Source: JAURDE01 sp965365285
GTDB taxonomy: Bacteria > Bdellovibrionota > Bacteriovoracia > Bacteriovoracales > Bacteriovoracaceae
Length of the DNA stretch: 35,618 nt
Assembly (NCBI GenBank): GCA_965365285.1
Contig: CBDUBC010000018.1
Coordinates: 1 to 35,618, forward strand
Reading direction: 5' to 3'
The notes under the pieces were generated by a model. That model was not told the DNA's origin. It saw only the letters and a list, made by a program, of their open reading frames with translations, and made no database searches. The position numbers were made by a program, and so were the translations under genes. Shown here piece by piece: positions 1-8,399 of the stretch (its first letter is position 1; each line of letters starts with the position of its first letter).

Positions 1-1
1 T

Positions 2-274
2 GGTTATCGAGTGCGAACGGATAAAGTAAGCCTTTATCCCTTTCGAATTAAAATGGATTTTAAAAAAAGTAAGCAGCATATGAACGTAAAAGGATTTGAG
101 AAGTGGAAGTTCTCTCTCCATTTAGTGAGTCACTCAAAAGAGGGGACTCAGATAGGTCAAAAAAGTTTTGATCTTATTCAGGTTGGTCGAAGCTATCAAC
201 AGTGTTACTCCCAGGCCCTTAAAGAATTTAATAAAGAACTTGAAAATAACTTAGGTGAACTAACAATAGACTAA
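2..274 (+). CDS. Hypothetical protein, 5'-truncated by window edge
   Basis: The reading frame is already open at base 2, so the gene very likely begins outside the window; a GTG at 11 is an internal candidate start only. About 90 residues are visible, basic and mixed alpha/beta in appearance, with a C-terminal helical segment rich in Gln, Lys and Glu (QALKEFNKELENNL). No catalytic motif is recognised. It ends 11 bp before the LPP20-like lipoprotein gene, so it probably belongs to the same lipoprotein operon. I do not recognise the family. The coding call rests on frame, the tight spacing and the absence of competing frames. Confidence 0.6.
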   Translation, partial: GYRVRTDKVSLYPFRIKMDFKKSKQHMNVKGFEKWKFSLHLVSHSKEGTQIGQKSFDLIQVGRSYQQCYSQALKEFNKELENNLGELTID

Positions 275-285
275 AAGGGGATCTT

Positions 286-975
286 ATGAAGATTATATAC
301 TTTCTATCGCTCATTGCTTTTTTAGCAGGCTGTTCTTCTGCGAATAAGGACAATCGAAAACTAGAGGAAGTAGAGCACGAAAATTTACAAAAAGATTATC
401 AGGTAACGGATGCAAGTTCAAAGTTTCGTCCGGGTTGGCTAGAGGATGCAGAGGTGTGGGCCAAAAACTACTCCTATGATCTTACAAAATATCGCTTTTT
501 TTCTTTTGAGTCGGAACCTAAGGTCAGTCGAACTATGGCATGTAACCTCGCAAAAGCAAATGCCAAATCAGATATCGCTGGAGAGATTACAACTTTCATC
601 GATAAAACTATTTCAGAGTCAACGGATGGAGAGGCCGGAATTGATCCCAATAACCCTGAGGTCAAATCACTAAGACAATATGTTTCAAATTCTTTAACTT
701 CTAAAATTCAATCTCTCATCTACGGCGCCTCAGTGGTTAAAACTTACTGGGAAAAAAGAAGTTTTCAAAAAGATCTTGGAGCTAAAAAAGACTATATTGG
801 CTATACCTGTGGAGCACTTGTTCGAATTCCATCAGCAAGGCTAAACCGAGCTATCGATCAAGCCGTTGATCTGGTTGAAAACAGAGTTAAGGATAAAGAA
901 ACGAAAGAAAAAGTTGAAAAGGCGCTTAAAGATGCCAACAAAAATTTTCAAAAAGCAAGACAAGGAGAGCTTTAG
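286..975 (+). CDS. LPP20-family lipoprotein
   Basis: A 229-residue lipoprotein, probably anchored in the outer membrane. The N-terminus is a signal peptide ending in lipobox LAGC, with the lipidated Cys at residue 16. The body fits the LPP20 pattern: RPGWL near residues 48-52, then an alanine-rich helix (CNLAKANAKSDIAGEI, about 86-101), and near the C-terminus a YIGYTCGALVRIP strand typical of these domains. The last 40 residues are a charged helix rich in Lys and Glu. A purine-rich GGGG stretch lies just upstream of the ATG. LpoB follows with no gap, which suggests a shared job in envelope or peptidoglycan biology. The exact role is unknown; LPP20 proteins range from antigens to flagellar accessory lipoproteins. 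Confidence 0.75.
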   Translation: MKIIYFLSLIAFLAGCSSANKDNRKLEEVEHENLQKDYQVTDASSKFRPGWLEDAEVWAKNYSYDLTKYRFFSFESEPKVSRTMACNLAKANAKSDIAGEITTFIDKTISESTDGEAGIDPNNPEVKSLRQYVSNSLTSKIQSLIYGASVVKTYWEKRSFQKDLGAKKDYIGYTCGALVRIPSARLNRAIDQAVDLVENRVKDKETKEKVEKALKDANKNFQKARQGEL

Positions 976-1584
976 ATGAAAAAACTATTTATCTTTTTAG
1001 GACTACTAAGCTTTGTAACAGGATGTTCTTCTTTTCAAGCTGAAAGAGTTGATTCGGAGGAATCGGATGAAAAAGCATTGGAGATTACGGATAAATGGCT
1101 TCAAGGCGATACGGAGAGAGTCATTAAAGAAATCATGACGATGATGAGTAAGCACCGTGGACTTAAAAGATATATGACCAATCTAGGAACAACCCCAAAA
1201 GTCTTTATTGGTGAAGTTCAAAATCTGACTTCAGAAGCTTATTTTCCAATTAGTGATCTCAATGACGAGCTTCTTAATGAAATATCGATGACGGGTGATT
1301 TTATCCTAATCGATGCGGCCGCACGAGACGCCATTTTAAAAGAGATCACCTATCAGCATGATGGAATGGTTGATCCTAGCACGGCTAAAAGAATTGGAAA
1401 GCAGACAGGGGCCGACCTTATGATATTTGGTAATGTCTACATGAAGCCCGAAACGCGAAAAGGAAAGACCATCAAGCAATACTCAATCAATATTCGTATG
1501 ACAGATATTGAAAAGGGTGTGGAAGTGATGAGAGCGCGAACGAAGATTTCAAAATACTCTGAGCAGTCGGGATCAGGTTGGTAA
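976..1584 (+). CDS. LpoB-like penicillin-binding-protein activator lipoprotein
   Basis: A 202-residue lipoprotein with signal peptide and lipobox FVTGC (Cys17). From about residue 65 the sequence follows the LpoB/PF13036 fold: a strand TPKVFIGEVQNLTSEAY, a helix of the type DELLNEIS, FILIDAAARDAIL, and the signature KQTGADLMIFGNVY. In Escherichia coli, LpoB reaches across the periplasm to stimulate the glycosyltransferase of PBP1b; the length here (E. coli about 213 residues) is close. The ATG follows the upstream stop codon directly and has AGGAGA before it. Family assignment is confident. Activation of a particular PBP is inferred, since no PBP gene is in view. Confidence 0.8.
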   Translation: MKKLFIFLGLLSFVTGCSSFQAERVDSEESDEKALEITDKWLQGDTERVIKEIMTMMSKHRGLKRYMTNLGTTPKVFIGEVQNLTSEAYFPISDLNDELLNEISMTGDFILIDAAARDAILKEITYQHDGMVDPSTAKRIGKQTGADLMIFGNVYMKPETRKGKTIKQYSINIRMTDIEKGVEVMRARTKISKYSEQSGSGW

Positions 1585-3146
1585 AAAAATTACTCACTTT
1601 TCTTTTATTGGGCCTCCTCTTTTCTTGTTCTTCAGGAGGAAGAAAAGATAGGGCCCAACTCAGAAAGCTTTTCCTGACAGGTCAATATGACCAGGCCATT
1701 TCTTTTATTGACCAATCTAAGTTTTATCAAAAAGAAGATTCCAAACTTCTTCGCTTTTTAGAAAAAGGGATTTTATATCACGTAAGCGGGGAGTGGGAGA
1801 AATCTTTTATAGAGCTCACTAAGGCAAAAGATTACTATAGAAACCTTTATACCAAAAGTATCTCTGATAAAGTTCAAACTCTCATGGCAAATGACAATTA
1901 TGATCTCTATTATGGTTCGGCCTATGAACGAAGTTTGATTAATTACTATAATGCTATCAACTGTTTTCAAATTTATCAGAATAACGGAGATCGAAAATAT
2001 CTTTTTAAAGCGAGAGCAGAAATCCTAGATTGGGACAGCTTTCAAAACACAAGGCTTCAAGTGGAGAGAGGGAATAGTGTTTTTAAAGTGGATTTAATGT
2101 CTAAAATTTTAGGAGCAGCAATACATGAGACCATTGGAAGTAAAGAAGAACTTCAAATAGCAGAGCTTCTCTACAAAGACACGGACCAAGTTCTTTTTCG
2201 TCACTATAATGCCTACAAAACCTTTAACGAAAAATTCAAAGACTTTAAAAGAGATTATGAAAAACTACCAAAGCTTAGTCCTAAAAAAGTGAAGACTGGA
2301 TATATTGAAGAGACCTCTTTTCAGACCGAAGTTAAAGAATACATCCTTAAACAGCAAAAACGGCTCAAGAAAAATGATCTCGTTAATGTAATGGTAAGCT
2401 TTGAAAGTGGAATCATTCCTCAAAAAGAAGCTAAATTAGAATATTTCAATTTAGAGAAAGCTCTTCGACTAAATAGCGATTCGACGGCAGCGAAAGCTTT
2501 TTCTCGAGTGGGCTCACAGGTCCTCATGATTTTTGCTGCGGATAAATTAGGACTGATACCACCACCAACCAATTATAATCCCATTGGGACTCATCTAGGC
2601 ATTCAATTAGCTGCGATGAGTGCAGAAGGATTAGCAGTGAGCTTTGAGCTTCCCTATGTCAACGCAAACCCTGTCGACTATTACAGCTCCATCATTTTTA
2701 AAAATAAGGATAAAGAGATCAAAGAAAAAATTACTTTGATTAATTCCTATGCAGATATTGCGGAGGAAGCAGTTATAGAAAACTCTCTTGATCGATATTT
2801 TCGTTTAGGAGTCCGACTAGCTACAAAGCACCTTGCGGCCATCTTTGCAGCTTTTACGACTTATCAGTCCAGCAAGGCGAGTCTAGGAGAAGGAATGGCC
2901 AAGATTGCGGCACTCGCTCAGTATGCGACGACAATTGAGGTGATTAAAAACTCAGAAAGAGCAGACACCAGACAATGGTCCTTGGTTCCAGAGCATGTTC
3001 ACTTCGCCCAACTGAAACTTGCTCCAGGAGAATATGAGGTTCAGATTGAAAAAACCGATTTGACCGGTCAGGTAAAACAGATAATTCCATTCGGTAATCA
3101 TAAGATTAATGAGCAAAAACAACTCCTTAGCTTTCGAAATTTCTAG
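1578..3146 (+). CDS. COG3014-like lipoprotein (TPR-like N-terminus)
   Basis: A 522-residue lipoprotein starting with TTG and overlapping the LpoB-like gene by 7 bp, so translation is probably coupled. The signal peptide ends at FSC with Cys17 as lipid site. The first 120 residues look like helical repeats (FLTGQYDQAISFIDQ, then SGEWEKSFIELTKAKDYY), resembling TPR units. The middle (GAAIHETIGSKEELQIAEL) and the long predicted alpha region resemble the uncharacterised COG3014 group, often found beside LpoB genes in gammaproteobacteria. A hydrophobic stretch lies around residues 305-325 and an Ala-rich one near 410-440. The function is unknown; the neighbourhood suggests work with LpoB and the LPP20-like lipoprotein at the outer membrane. 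Confidence 0.7.
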   Translation: MVKKLLTFLLLGLLFSCSSGGRKDRAQLRKLFLTGQYDQAISFIDQSKFYQKEDSKLLRFLEKGILYHVSGEWEKSFIELTKAKDYYRNLYTKSISDKVQTLMANDNYDLYYGSAYERSLINYYNAINCFQIYQNNGDRKYLFKARAEILDWDSFQNTRLQVERGNSVFKVDLMSKILGAAIHETIGSKEELQIAELLYKDTDQVLFRHYNAYKTFNEKFKDFKRDYEKLPKLSPKKVKTGYIEETSFQTEVKEYILKQQKRLKKNDLVNVMVSFESGIIPQKEAKLEYFNLEKALRLNSDSTAAKAFSRVGSQVLMIFAADKLGLIPPPTNYNPIGTHLGIQLAAMSAEGLAVSFELPYVNANPVDYYSSIIFKNKDKEIKEKITLINSYADIAEEAVIENSLDRYFRLGVRLATKHLAAIFAAFTTYQSSKASLGEGMAKIAALAQYATTIEVIKNSERADTRQWSLVPEHVHFAQLKLAPGEYEVQIEKTDLTGQVKQIIPFGNHKINEQKQLLSFRNF

Positions 3147-3182
3147 GTAAATTTCTCCTCATTTCTAAGTTTTAAATCCTAC

Positions 3183-3202
3183 TTTTAAGAACATTCTTAA
3201 AA
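3183..3202. promoter_or_regulatory. Perfect 9-bp inverted repeat, possible operator
   Basis: TTTTAAGAA and its exact complement TTCTTAAAA are separated by CA, making a 20-bp dyad in the 74-bp gap between the lipoprotein operon and the HExxH gene. It ends 18 bp before the ATG at 3221. The arms are almost all A/T, so RNA stem stability would be poor and there is no following T-run. A DNA operator for a dimeric regulator is therefore more likely than a terminator. Confidence 0.35.
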
Positions 3203-3220
3203 TATGCCGAACTTCATTTG

Positions 3221-4144
3221 ATGAAAGTAGAAAGCTTAATTTTAAAAATCATTCTTTGTCTATTACCTCTGAATCTCAATGCATTTATGAGGGAGAGAGT
3301 TCTTCATGAAGAGGGGGCCAAACTCGATATCAATAAAAAGTGGAATCGATATTTTAAAAGTGAAGAAGAAAATCTAAAGCATATGATTAAGATTCTTTAC
3401 CGATCTCCAACAGGACGGGCCATCATCACGGCGGCCAAAGAAAAGGCAAACACTCAAGGGAGAACTCTACTTGAAATTTTACGAGTAGGAGATAGCTCTA
3501 TTACGGATACAACTCTAATTAGAAAGTTTAGTCCGGATAATCCTTCTCACGTCCTATATGAAACTCGTTCTCATGTTTATATTGATAAAGATCTTAGTCT
3601 CTATGACGGAATTCTTGATATGGCGCACGAGTTAACGCATTATACCGAGAGAGAACCTTTTAATCCCTATACTCTTAACTTTGATCTTGAAGACTTTGTG
3701 AAATCGACCATTGAAGGAAAAGGTGGTGAAGTAGATGCCTACCTTGTGGAGTGTAGAGTTCTCAAAGAGCTTTTCGGTAAGCGATTCAGAACCAACTCCA
3801 ACTGCTATAAAGTCTTCAATGAAAACACTCAACAGTTTTCCAAAAATTTAGGGGTTCAAAAATTCTATCAAGTAGGAAGTCATATTAGAGATTTTACTAA
3901 TAATGTCTCTGCTAATGAGTTCCACTATATTAGTAACCAGGATCCCATTTTTATAAGCTCCGCCTATGGTCTTCCTTATCCCATCGCAGCGATAAAAGAG
4001 TATCAGACCATCATGTCAAAGGTCTGTCGCAACGATAAAAGAAGAATTCAATTACTTAAAGAGCAACTTTCCTCTACACGCAGAGGGACAGGCTACCGAA
4101 CTCTACAAAGCTTAACACAGAGCTTTTCTCAGAGATGTCCATAG
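3221..4144 (+). CDS. Secreted HExxH putative metallopeptidase
   Basis: A 307-residue exported protein. The ATG at 3221 is preferred to the TTG just before it. The first 21 residues form a signal peptide (LILKIILCLLPLNLNA). The central region contains MAHELTHYTERE, an HExxH zinc-binding motif at residues 136-140. About 30 residues downstream EGKGGEVDAYLVEC offers a Glu that could serve as third ligand, as in gluzincins. Conserved-looking Cys residues in the second half may form disulfides. It is a single-gene unit with its own upstream dyad. The catalytic class is an inference from the motif; substrate is unknown. It could equally be a degenerate or structural member, but the spacing of HExxH and the acidic ligand is intact. 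Confidence 0.7.
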   Translation: MKVESLILKIILCLLPLNLNAFMRERVLHEEGAKLDINKKWNRYFKSEEENLKHMIKILYRSPTGRAIITAAKEKANTQGRTLLEILRVGDSSITDTTLIRKFSPDNPSHVLYETRSHVYIDKDLSLYDGILDMAHELTHYTEREPFNPYTLNFDLEDFVKSTIEGKGGEVDAYLVECRVLKELFGKRFRTNSNCYKVFNENTQQFSKNLGVQKFYQVGSHIRDFTNNVSANEFHYISNQDPIFISSAYGLPYPIAAIKEYQTIMSKVCRNDKRRIQLLKEQLSSTRRGTGYRTLQSLTQSFSQRCP

Positions 4145-4169
4145 ACACTGCTTTTTCCAATTACCTTCG

Positions 4170-4198
4170 TTGACTTAGAAGTTAGGGAAAGGTAAAAA
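4170..4198 (+). promoter_or_regulatory. Sigma70-type promoter of the nuo operon
   Basis: TTGACT (4170-4175) and TAAAAA (4193-4198) are separated by exactly 17 bp, giving 5/6 and 4/6 matches to the vegetative consensus. The predicted start, near 4205, leaves a leader of about 40 nt with AGGAG at 4234-4238 before the nuoB ATG. Confidence 0.6.
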
Positions 4199-4244
4199 TA
4201 GAGTAGTAGAAACATGTGTTATTTTATACCTTTAGGAGCTTGTT

Positions 4245-4727
4245 ATGCAAGACGGCGTCCTTCTTACTAAAGTGGATGACTTCCTCAATTGGGGCCGAAA
4301 GAACTCTCTTTGGCCTATGACTTTTGGATTAGCTTGTTGTGCGATTGAAATGATGGCAACTGGTGCTTCCAAGTATGACCTTGAACGTTTTGGTTGTGGT
4401 GCTTTTATGGCCACTCCAAGAAGAGCAGACTTAATGATCGTGGCAGGGACTGTAACTCTTAAGATGGCTTCGAGAATTAAACTTCTTTACGATCAAATGC
4501 CTGAACCAAAATATGTAATCTCCATGGGCTCTTGTGCAAACAAGGGTGGCCCTTACTGGCAACATGGTTATCACGTACTCAAAGGTGTGGATGAGATTGT
4601 ACCAGTAGACGTTTACGTTCCTGGTTGTCCTCCAAGACCTGAAGCTCTTATTGAAGGTCTAATGACTCTTCAAAAGAAAATTGCAAATGAAAGACTTCTT
4701 AGAGATAAGTGGGTGAAGCATGCATGA
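4245..4727 (+). CDS. nuoB: NADH-quinone oxidoreductase subunit B
   Basis: NuoB (PSST) of complex I carries cluster N2, the last iron-sulfur centre, which passes electrons to quinone at the membrane interface. All four ligands are visible: the tandem Cys31-Cys32 in FGLACCAIEMM, Cys97 in MGSCANKGGPYW, and Cys128 in VPGCPPRPEAL. The 160-residue length is normal. AGGAG sits six bases before the ATG. It is the first gene of a nuoB-C-D-I run and overlaps nuoC by 8 bp. No nuoA precedes it, unlike the usual nuoA-N order. Confidence 0.95.
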   Translation: MQDGVLLTKVDDFLNWGRKNSLWPMTFGLACCAIEMMATGASKYDLERFGCGAFMATPRRADLMIVAGTVTLKMASRIKLLYDQMPEPKYVISMGSCANKGGPYWQHGYHVLKGVDEIVPVDVYVPGCPPRPEALIEGLMTLQKKIANERLLRDKWVKHA

Positions 4728-5286
4728 TCAATGGGCAGAACTAATTAACTCAAAAGCAAGTGGAGCTAATGCTACTGTTCATAAGGCAGAAGTAGGGGAT
4801 TCAAGTATTACCGTTGAAGCAGGTAAACTTAAAGAAGCCTGCCAAGCTCTTTACGATGGTGGATTTAATGTTCTTCAAGTTATTACAGGTACAGATTACC
4901 TCGAAGAGAATCCACGAATTGAAGTAAGTTACATCCTTGCTGATTTTACCAATAATCACGAACTCATTCTTAAAGTGAAACTTCCTCGAGAAAATCCTGA
5001 AGTGGATTCTGTGGTTTCTATTTGGAAGGCCGCAAACTTTTTAGAAAGAGAAACATTCGATATGGTCGGTGTTCGATTTAAAGATCATCCAGATCATAGA
5101 AGAATTCTTTGTCCGCAAGATTGGGAAGGTTTCCCTCTTAGAAAAGATTACGAAGCGGCTAAAGAATATAATGGGATGGAAGTGTATCCAGAAGACAAGC
5201 TCAACTTAGATGATCAGGTCTTTGGAACAAAAACTGCTGCAACTGCTGTATCTAACAAAGCACCAATGACCAATGGTCGTTATTAA
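4720..5286 (+). CDS. nuoC: NADH-quinone oxidoreductase subunit C
   Basis: NuoC is the 30-kDa peripheral-arm subunit that packs against NuoD and NuoB near the quinone site. The family signature is clear: ERETFDMVGVRFKDHPD followed by RRIL and FPLRKDY. At 188 residues it is a free-standing NuoC, not the NuoCD fusion of enterobacteria. The C-terminus carries about 35 low-complexity residues (Thr, Ala, Asn) after the conserved domain. The ATG lies inside the end of nuoB, consistent with coupling. Confidence 0.93.
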   Translation: MHDQWAELINSKASGANATVHKAEVGDSSITVEAGKLKEACQALYDGGFNVLQVITGTDYLEENPRIEVSYILADFTNNHELILKVKLPRENPEVDSVVSIWKAANFLERETFDMVGVRFKDHPDHRRILCPQDWEGFPLRKDYEAAKEYNGMEVYPEDKLNLDDQVFGTKTAATAVSNKAPMTNGRY

Positions 5287-5306
5287 ATAAGCTAAAGGAA
5301 ATTTGA

Positions 5307-6479
5307 GTGGATCATCAAATTACTGTGAATGAAGATATTGAAAGCCCAAAAGACCCTGAGTCGGAAAGGCTAAAGACTGAGCTTTTAACGATTAACATGG
5401 GACCTCAGCACCCTGCTACCCACGGTGTTCTTCGAGTTGAGATTCAAACAGACTCTGAGATCGTTGCTAAGGCAACTCCACACCTTGGTTACCTACACCG
5501 ATGCTTCGAAAAGCATGCAGAAGCCGTAGATTATAGAGGTGTGATTCCATTTGTTGATCGAATGGATTATCTCGCGGCCATGAATATGGAGCTTGGTTAT
5601 TCGATTGCAGTTGAAAAAATGCTTGGAGTCGAAGTTCCAATGAGAGCTGAGTACATTCGAGTTATGGTCAGTGAGCTTCAAAGACTTGCTTCCCACCTTA
5701 TGTTTTTTGGAGTTTACTCGATTGACCTTGGTGCCTTCACACCATTTCTTTATGCCTTCCAAGAAAGAGAATTCATTCTAAGAATCTTTGAAGAGATCTC
5801 AGGTGCAAGACTTCTTTATAACTACTTCTGGATTGGAGGAGTTTGGAATGATGTAACTCCAGATCAACTCCATAGAATCTCTGATTTCGTCGATAGAATG
5901 TACGGAGAGCTTGATAAATATCATAACCTCGTTGGTCTTAATAAAATCTTTGTTGAAAGAACCGCTAATGTAGGGGTGATGGATGCAGAAATGTGTTACC
6001 AATATGGTGCCACAGGGACAGTTCTGAGAGGAGCTGGGGTTGATTGGGACTTAAGAAAGAAAAGACCATACTCTATCTACGATAAATTTGATTTTGATGT
6101 CATCGTAGGAAAAGGTGAGCAAGGAACTTTAGGTGACTGTTGGGATCGATATTACGTTCGTATGAACGAAATGAAAGAGTCCCTAAAAATCATTAAGCAA
6201 TGTCTAGAGGGTATAGAAGATGGTCCAGTGATGGGGAAAGTCCCTAAGATCATCAAAGTTCCTGCTGGAGAAATCTATATGAGAACAGAGTGCCCAAGAG
6301 GTGAGCTAGGTTTCCATCTGATTTCTGATGGAGGTAAGACTCCTTATAGGCTTAAAGTTAAATCTTCTTGTTTCACTCACGTGAGCATGCTTCCAGAGGT
6401 TGCCCCAGGTCAGATGATTGCCGACCTTGTTGCTACCATTGGATCAATTGATATTGTTCTCGGTGAAGTGGATCGATAA
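5307..6479 (+). CDS. nuoD: NADH-quinone oxidoreductase subunit D
   Basis: NuoD (49 kDa) forms the quinone cavity with NuoB. The hallmark MGPQHPATHGVLR is at residues 31-43. By alignment to the bovine 49-kDa subunit, His39 and Tyr88 (in DRMDYL) correspond to the quinone head-group residues His59 and Tyr108. The ending, GSIDIVLGEVDR, is the normal C-terminus, so the 390-residue protein is complete. The start is GTG, preceded by AAAGGAA. The first 20 residues are an acidic extension without counterpart in the core fold. Confidence 0.95.
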   Translation: MDHQITVNEDIESPKDPESERLKTELLTINMGPQHPATHGVLRVEIQTDSEIVAKATPHLGYLHRCFEKHAEAVDYRGVIPFVDRMDYLAAMNMELGYSIAVEKMLGVEVPMRAEYIRVMVSELQRLASHLMFFGVYSIDLGAFTPFLYAFQEREFILRIFEEISGARLLYNYFWIGGVWNDVTPDQLHRISDFVDRMYGELDKYHNLVGLNKIFVERTANVGVMDAEMCYQYGATGTVLRGAGVDWDLRKKRPYSIYDKFDFDVIVGKGEQGTLGDCWDRYYVRMNEMKESLKIIKQCLEGIEDGPVMGKVPKIIKVPAGEIYMRTECPRGELGFHLISDGGKTPYRLKVKSSCFTHVSMLPEVAPGQMIADLVATIGSIDIVLGEVDR

Positions 6480-6497
6480 TTTTTGGAGATAAATAAA

Positions 6498-7025
6498 ATG
6501 CAAGCAGATCATGAAGTTGTAACCCACGAAGATCATAACGAGCTCACGTTTACAAAATATTTTTCTAATATTTGGACGGCCATTCGAACTCTTTTAACTG
6601 GTATGAGAATTACCTCTAAGTATATTTACTCTGAACCAGCGGTTTCGATTGAATATCCAGAGGTCAGAGAAGTTCTTCCAGATAATTCTCGATCAAGACT
6701 TTTTAACGATGCTGAAAACTGTATAGCTTGTCTACAATGTGCCACAGCTTGTCCAGTAGATTGCATCTATATCGCTGCTAACAAAAGAGATAAAGAAGCT
6801 CCAAAAATTAAAACAAAAGATGGAACTCCAATCCGTCTTGACCTCACTCAATACACCATCGATACGGCCCTTTGCTGTTACTGTGGTCTTTGTACAACGG
6901 TTTGTCCTACTCAATGTCTTACTCACACTACAGATTATGAGTACGCCTCTTACACTCTAGGTCAGATGAAAATTGATTATCTTGATCCAGAAGTACGAAA
7001 GTGGCGAGATCGAATCGTTAAGTAA
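6498..7025 (+). CDS. nuoI: NADH-quinone oxidoreductase subunit I (2x4Fe-4S)
   Basis: NuoI (TYKY) holds clusters N6a and N6b, which connect NuoG to N2. Two CxxCxxCxxxCP sets are present: Cys75, 78, 81, 85 and Cys126, 129, 132, 136; an extra Cys127 sits inside the second set. The ATG at 6498 is chosen because GGAG at 6485-6488 is nine bases upstream; an in-frame TTG at 6483 lies on top of that site and is less likely. nuoI follows nuoD directly, without nuoH between them. NuoH, NuoA, NuoEFG and the antiporter subunits must be encoded elsewhere. Confidence 0.93.
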   Translation: MQADHEVVTHEDHNELTFTKYFSNIWTAIRTLLTGMRITSKYIYSEPAVSIEYPEVREVLPDNSRSRLFNDAENCIACLQCATACPVDCIYIAANKRDKEAPKIKTKDGTPIRLDLTQYTIDTALCCYCGLCTTVCPTQCLTHTTDYEYASYTLGQMKIDYLDPEVRKWRDRIVK

Positions 7026-7031
7026 GACTTC

Positions 7032-7256
7032 ATGAGTGAAGAAAAAGATCCTGCATTTTACGAACAAAAGCTCGCTATAGGTAATCTTTCCGTTGAAGAG
7101 GTGGAAGATTATCTTGCCCAAGTTGAAAAAATTCTTTTAGGTCTAGAAAAAGGCCTTAAAATTCTAAAAAAGATAGATCGAGAGCCCGAGGCTAAAGTTC
7201 TTGAGAATCAGGAAAAATTTCTTCAAATTAGAAAAAAACTCTTAGCTCTTGTATAA
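7032..7256 (+). CDS. Small helical hypothetical protein
   Basis: A 74-residue, highly charged, predicted all-helical protein beginning 6 bp after nuoI, so it is likely the last gene of that transcript. Leu and Ile occur at heptad-like spacing (VEEVEDYLAQVEKILLGLEKGL), consistent with a short coiled coil. No Cys or metal motif is present. Its stop lies 15 bp inside the 3' end of the opposing methyltransferase gene. I do not recognise a family. Codon use resembles the neighbours and the spacing supports a real gene. Confidence 0.55.
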   Translation: MSEEKDPAFYEQKLAIGNLSVEEVEDYLAQVEKILLGLEKGLKILKKIDREPEAKVLENQEKFLQIRKKLLALV

Positions 7257-8399
7257 CCAAAGACCCTTTAAATAATCTCCCTCTGGAAATCCCTTTAGCC
7301 TTGGACAGTCTTCACTAAGATTGAGTTTTTCTTTTATTTTTAGTCCTCTGAGAAGTGGGCGAACTTTATCTTCAAACTTCTTCCAGTTCACCTTATGTGT
7401 ATTAAGAAAAACAATGAGCTCTCCCTTTTCTCCTAAAAGCTCAGTCATAAGCGGAAGAAGAGTTTCATAACTTTTAAGGGCCGGAGTGGATTTCTTTCCA
7501 TCCGTTGAAAAAGAAGGAGGATCACAAATGATCAGATCATACTTCTCCTCTCTTTTAAGCGCCTCTAGAGCTTTTTGAACACTTCTTTTCATCAGAACTG
7601 ACTCACCAGAAAGATTATTGAGCTCAAGATTTTCCGAAAGCCAATCATGCGCCATACCAGCAGAGTCGACTGAGCAGACATGTTCACTCCCTCGAGCTAG
7701 CGCCATGAGAGAGTAGGCCCCGGTGTAGCTAAAGAGATTAAGAACTCTGGGGTAAGTCTTTTTAGAAAAGACTCTTTTTCGAATCGCCGCCATATCAGGG
7801 TAGAGACCTAAATCATAATTTTGAGAGAGTTTAATTTTATACTGGATTCCAAATTCGGTTACAATAGTCTCTTCGACCACTTTTCCCTTAAGATGCCGAA
7901 AAGAGACTCTCTGCTTCTTATTTCTCTCCTGAATCATAAGGGTAGGGGATGAACCAAAAATCTTTTTAAAACTGGTCTCTATTGCCTTAACCAGCTTTTT
8001 TTCTAGGCCTTTCCAAGTAAAGCTATAATATTGCAGAACGATGACATCATTAAAAAGAATAGCAAACAAACCAGGGAGCTTATCAGCTTCACCAAAAAGA
8101 AGGAAGAAACAATTTCTCTCCTCCCTAATTTTGAGATCAAATCTTTTTTGAATGGCCGCCTCGATTCGGCCGATTAGCTCTTCAAGACCCTTTCCTTGTA
8201 AACTCCATAGTCTTGCCTTTACTTCAGGATGAGCAGGGTCATGCAAAAGAGTACAGAATGCCTTTTTTTTATCATCAAGACCCTTTAAAAGGATTTGATC
8301 CTCAGGAAAGCGAGCTGTGTATTGGTCTTTAATCACCCAAGGATGACCCTTTTTAAGATGCTTAATGGAAAAGGGATGAAGCTTAACGGAAGGAATCAC
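7242..8399 (-). CDS. RlmI/RlmK-like rRNA methyltransferase (PUA + class I MTase)
   Basis: A 385-residue SAM-dependent methyltransferase of the RlmI/RlmK-type family that modifies 23S rRNA. The N-terminus is PUA-like (PFSIKHLKKGHPWVIKD). The Rossmann domain has motif I at LNLFSYTGAYSLMALARG, an acidic SAM-ribose residue in SVDSAG, and motif IV ICDPPSF. The C-terminus GFPEGDYLKGLW matches the family end. Where E. coli RlmI has FSCS with the m5C nucleophile, this protein has FLNT, so the catalytic Cys looks absent. The GTG start overlaps the upstream stop (GTGA), implying coupling to the 68-residue gene. Exact target base is undecided. Confidence 0.8.
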   Translation of the reverse strand: MIPSVKLHPFSIKHLKKGHPWVIKDQYTARFPEDQILLKGLDDKKKAFCTLLHDPAHPEVKARLWSLQGKGLEELIGRIEAAIQKRFDLKIREERNCFFLLFGEADKLPGLFAILFNDVIVLQYYSFTWKGLEKKLVKAIETSFKKIFGSSPTLMIQERNKKQRVSFRHLKGKVVEETIVTEFGIQYKIKLSQNYDLGLYPDMAAIRKRVFSKKTYPRVLNLFSYTGAYSLMALARGSEHVCSVDSAGMAHDWLSENLELNNLSGESVLMKRSVQKALEALKREEKYDLIICDPPSFSTDGKKSTPALKSYETLLPLMTELLGEKGELIVFLNTHKVNWKKFEDKVRPLLRGLKIKEKLNLSEDCPRLKGFPEGDYLKGLWLYKS

